Part shown: one piece after another, positions 7,387-7,472 of the stretch
Layout: each line of letters starts with the position of its first letter
Position numbering within the stretch: the first letter of the stretch is position 1
Assembly (NCBI GenBank): GCA_964630905.1
Contig: CAZVWR010000089.1
Location: 1-7,472 of the forward strand
DNA length: 7,472 bases
Direction: 5' to 3'
DNA from: JAGOEX01 sp964630905
Lineage (GTDB): Bacteria > UBP6 > UBA1177
Notes under the pieces: generated by a model
Told to the model about the DNA's origin: nothing
What the model saw: only the letters and a program-made list of their open reading frames with translations
Database searches by the model: none
Made by a program: the position numbers and the translations under genes

Positions 7387-7408
7387 CAAGTAAGTAAACA
7401 CTCACTTG
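7387..7408. promoter_or_regulatory. Predicted TetR-family operator
   Basis: CAAGTAAGT (7387-7395) and ACTCACTTG (7400-7408) form an inverted repeat with eight of nine matching pairs around the four-base centre AAAC. The repeated GTAAGT/GTGAGT core resembles known operators of efflux-regulating TetR proteins, which often contain facing GAGTGAGT-like halves. It starts three bases downstream of the -10 box and covers the predicted transcription start near 7404, so a bound dimer would block initiation or early escape. The assignment to the adjacent repressor is inferred from position. Confidence 0.75.
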
Positions 7409-7410
7409 CT

Positions 7411-7438
7411 AATATAGTTGCTGAAATTGAAATGTCAA
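7411..7438 (-). promoter_or_regulatory. Predicted sigma-70-type promoter of the efflux operon
   Basis: On the minus strand TTGACA (7438-7433, perfect -35) is followed by a 16-base spacer and TATATT (7416-7411, five of six -10 matches). The start would fall near 7404 inside the palindrome, leaving a leader of about 36 bases before the repressor ATG. It is the only clear promoter upstream of the four overlapping genes. The remaining bases to 7472 hold no gene that I can support. Confidence 0.7.
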
Positions 7439-7472
7439 GAGCTGAAAGAAAGAAATTATACGATTTTCAGGT

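Noticed and set aside
7369..7401. Longer repressor reading with ATG at 7401
   Set aside because: The codon lies in the operator palindrome and only a few bases from the predicted transcription start, so there is no room for a ribosome site. The added residues also lack family resemblance.
7427..7438. FNR-like inverted repeat TTGA-N4-TCAA over the -35 box of the efflux promoter
   Set aside because: The FNR consensus needs TTGAT-N4-ATCAA; the inner T/A pair is missing. Part of the match is simply the TTGACA hexamer, so I do not call it a site.
1..7472. CRISPR array, insertion sequence, tRNA or rRNA gene
   Set aside because: I saw no spaced direct repeats, transposase frame, terminal inverted repeats or structured RNA signature. 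Nearly all of the window is occupied by five minus-strand protein genes.

Overview
The window comes from a diderm (Gram-negative type) bacterium. It encodes a complete three-part envelope efflux system with a periplasmic lipoprotein adaptor and an outer-membrane channel. The DNA is moderately AT-rich by eye. The Hcp fragment has the short N-terminal cysteine spacing typical of anaerobes, so an anaerobic or facultative host is likely. The phylum cannot be fixed from this sequence, and I do not name one.

Every gene I can support lies on the minus strand, so in transcription order the window reads from right to left. (1) 7472-7369: a promoter with a TTGACA -35 and a TATATT -10, and a 22-bp palindrome over the predicted start site that fits a TetR-type operator. 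(2) 7368-6769: a TetR/AcrR-family repressor. (3) 6772-5669: a periplasmic membrane-fusion (adaptor) lipoprotein. (4) 5672-2574: a full-length RND inner-membrane pump of the HAE-1 (AcrB-like) group. (5) 2577-1171: a TolC-family outer-membrane channel. (6) 1170-1068: an intergenic gap with a separate, near-consensus promoter. (7) 1067-1: hcp (hybrid cluster protein / hydroxylamine reductase), with its C-terminal third cut off by the window edge.

The four efflux genes overlap pairwise by exactly four bases (ATGA) at all three junctions. This is strong evidence for one translationally coupled operon of about 6.2 kb. The likely logic is simple: the repressor binds the palindrome at its own promoter and holds down the whole operon, and a ligand (not identifiable here) releases it, so pump and repressor are made together. 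The adaptor and channel join the pump into a conduit from inner membrane or periplasm to the outside. hcp is probably separately transcribed. I see no conventional intrinsic terminator between the channel gene and hcp, so some read-through is possible.

This is mostly a recognisable, ordinary region, and I found no convincing new system. The points most worth a second look are the reduced proton-relay residues in the RND pump, the operator layout, the all-ATGA coupling including the regulator, and a small dyad between the -35 and -10 boxes of the hcp promoter.
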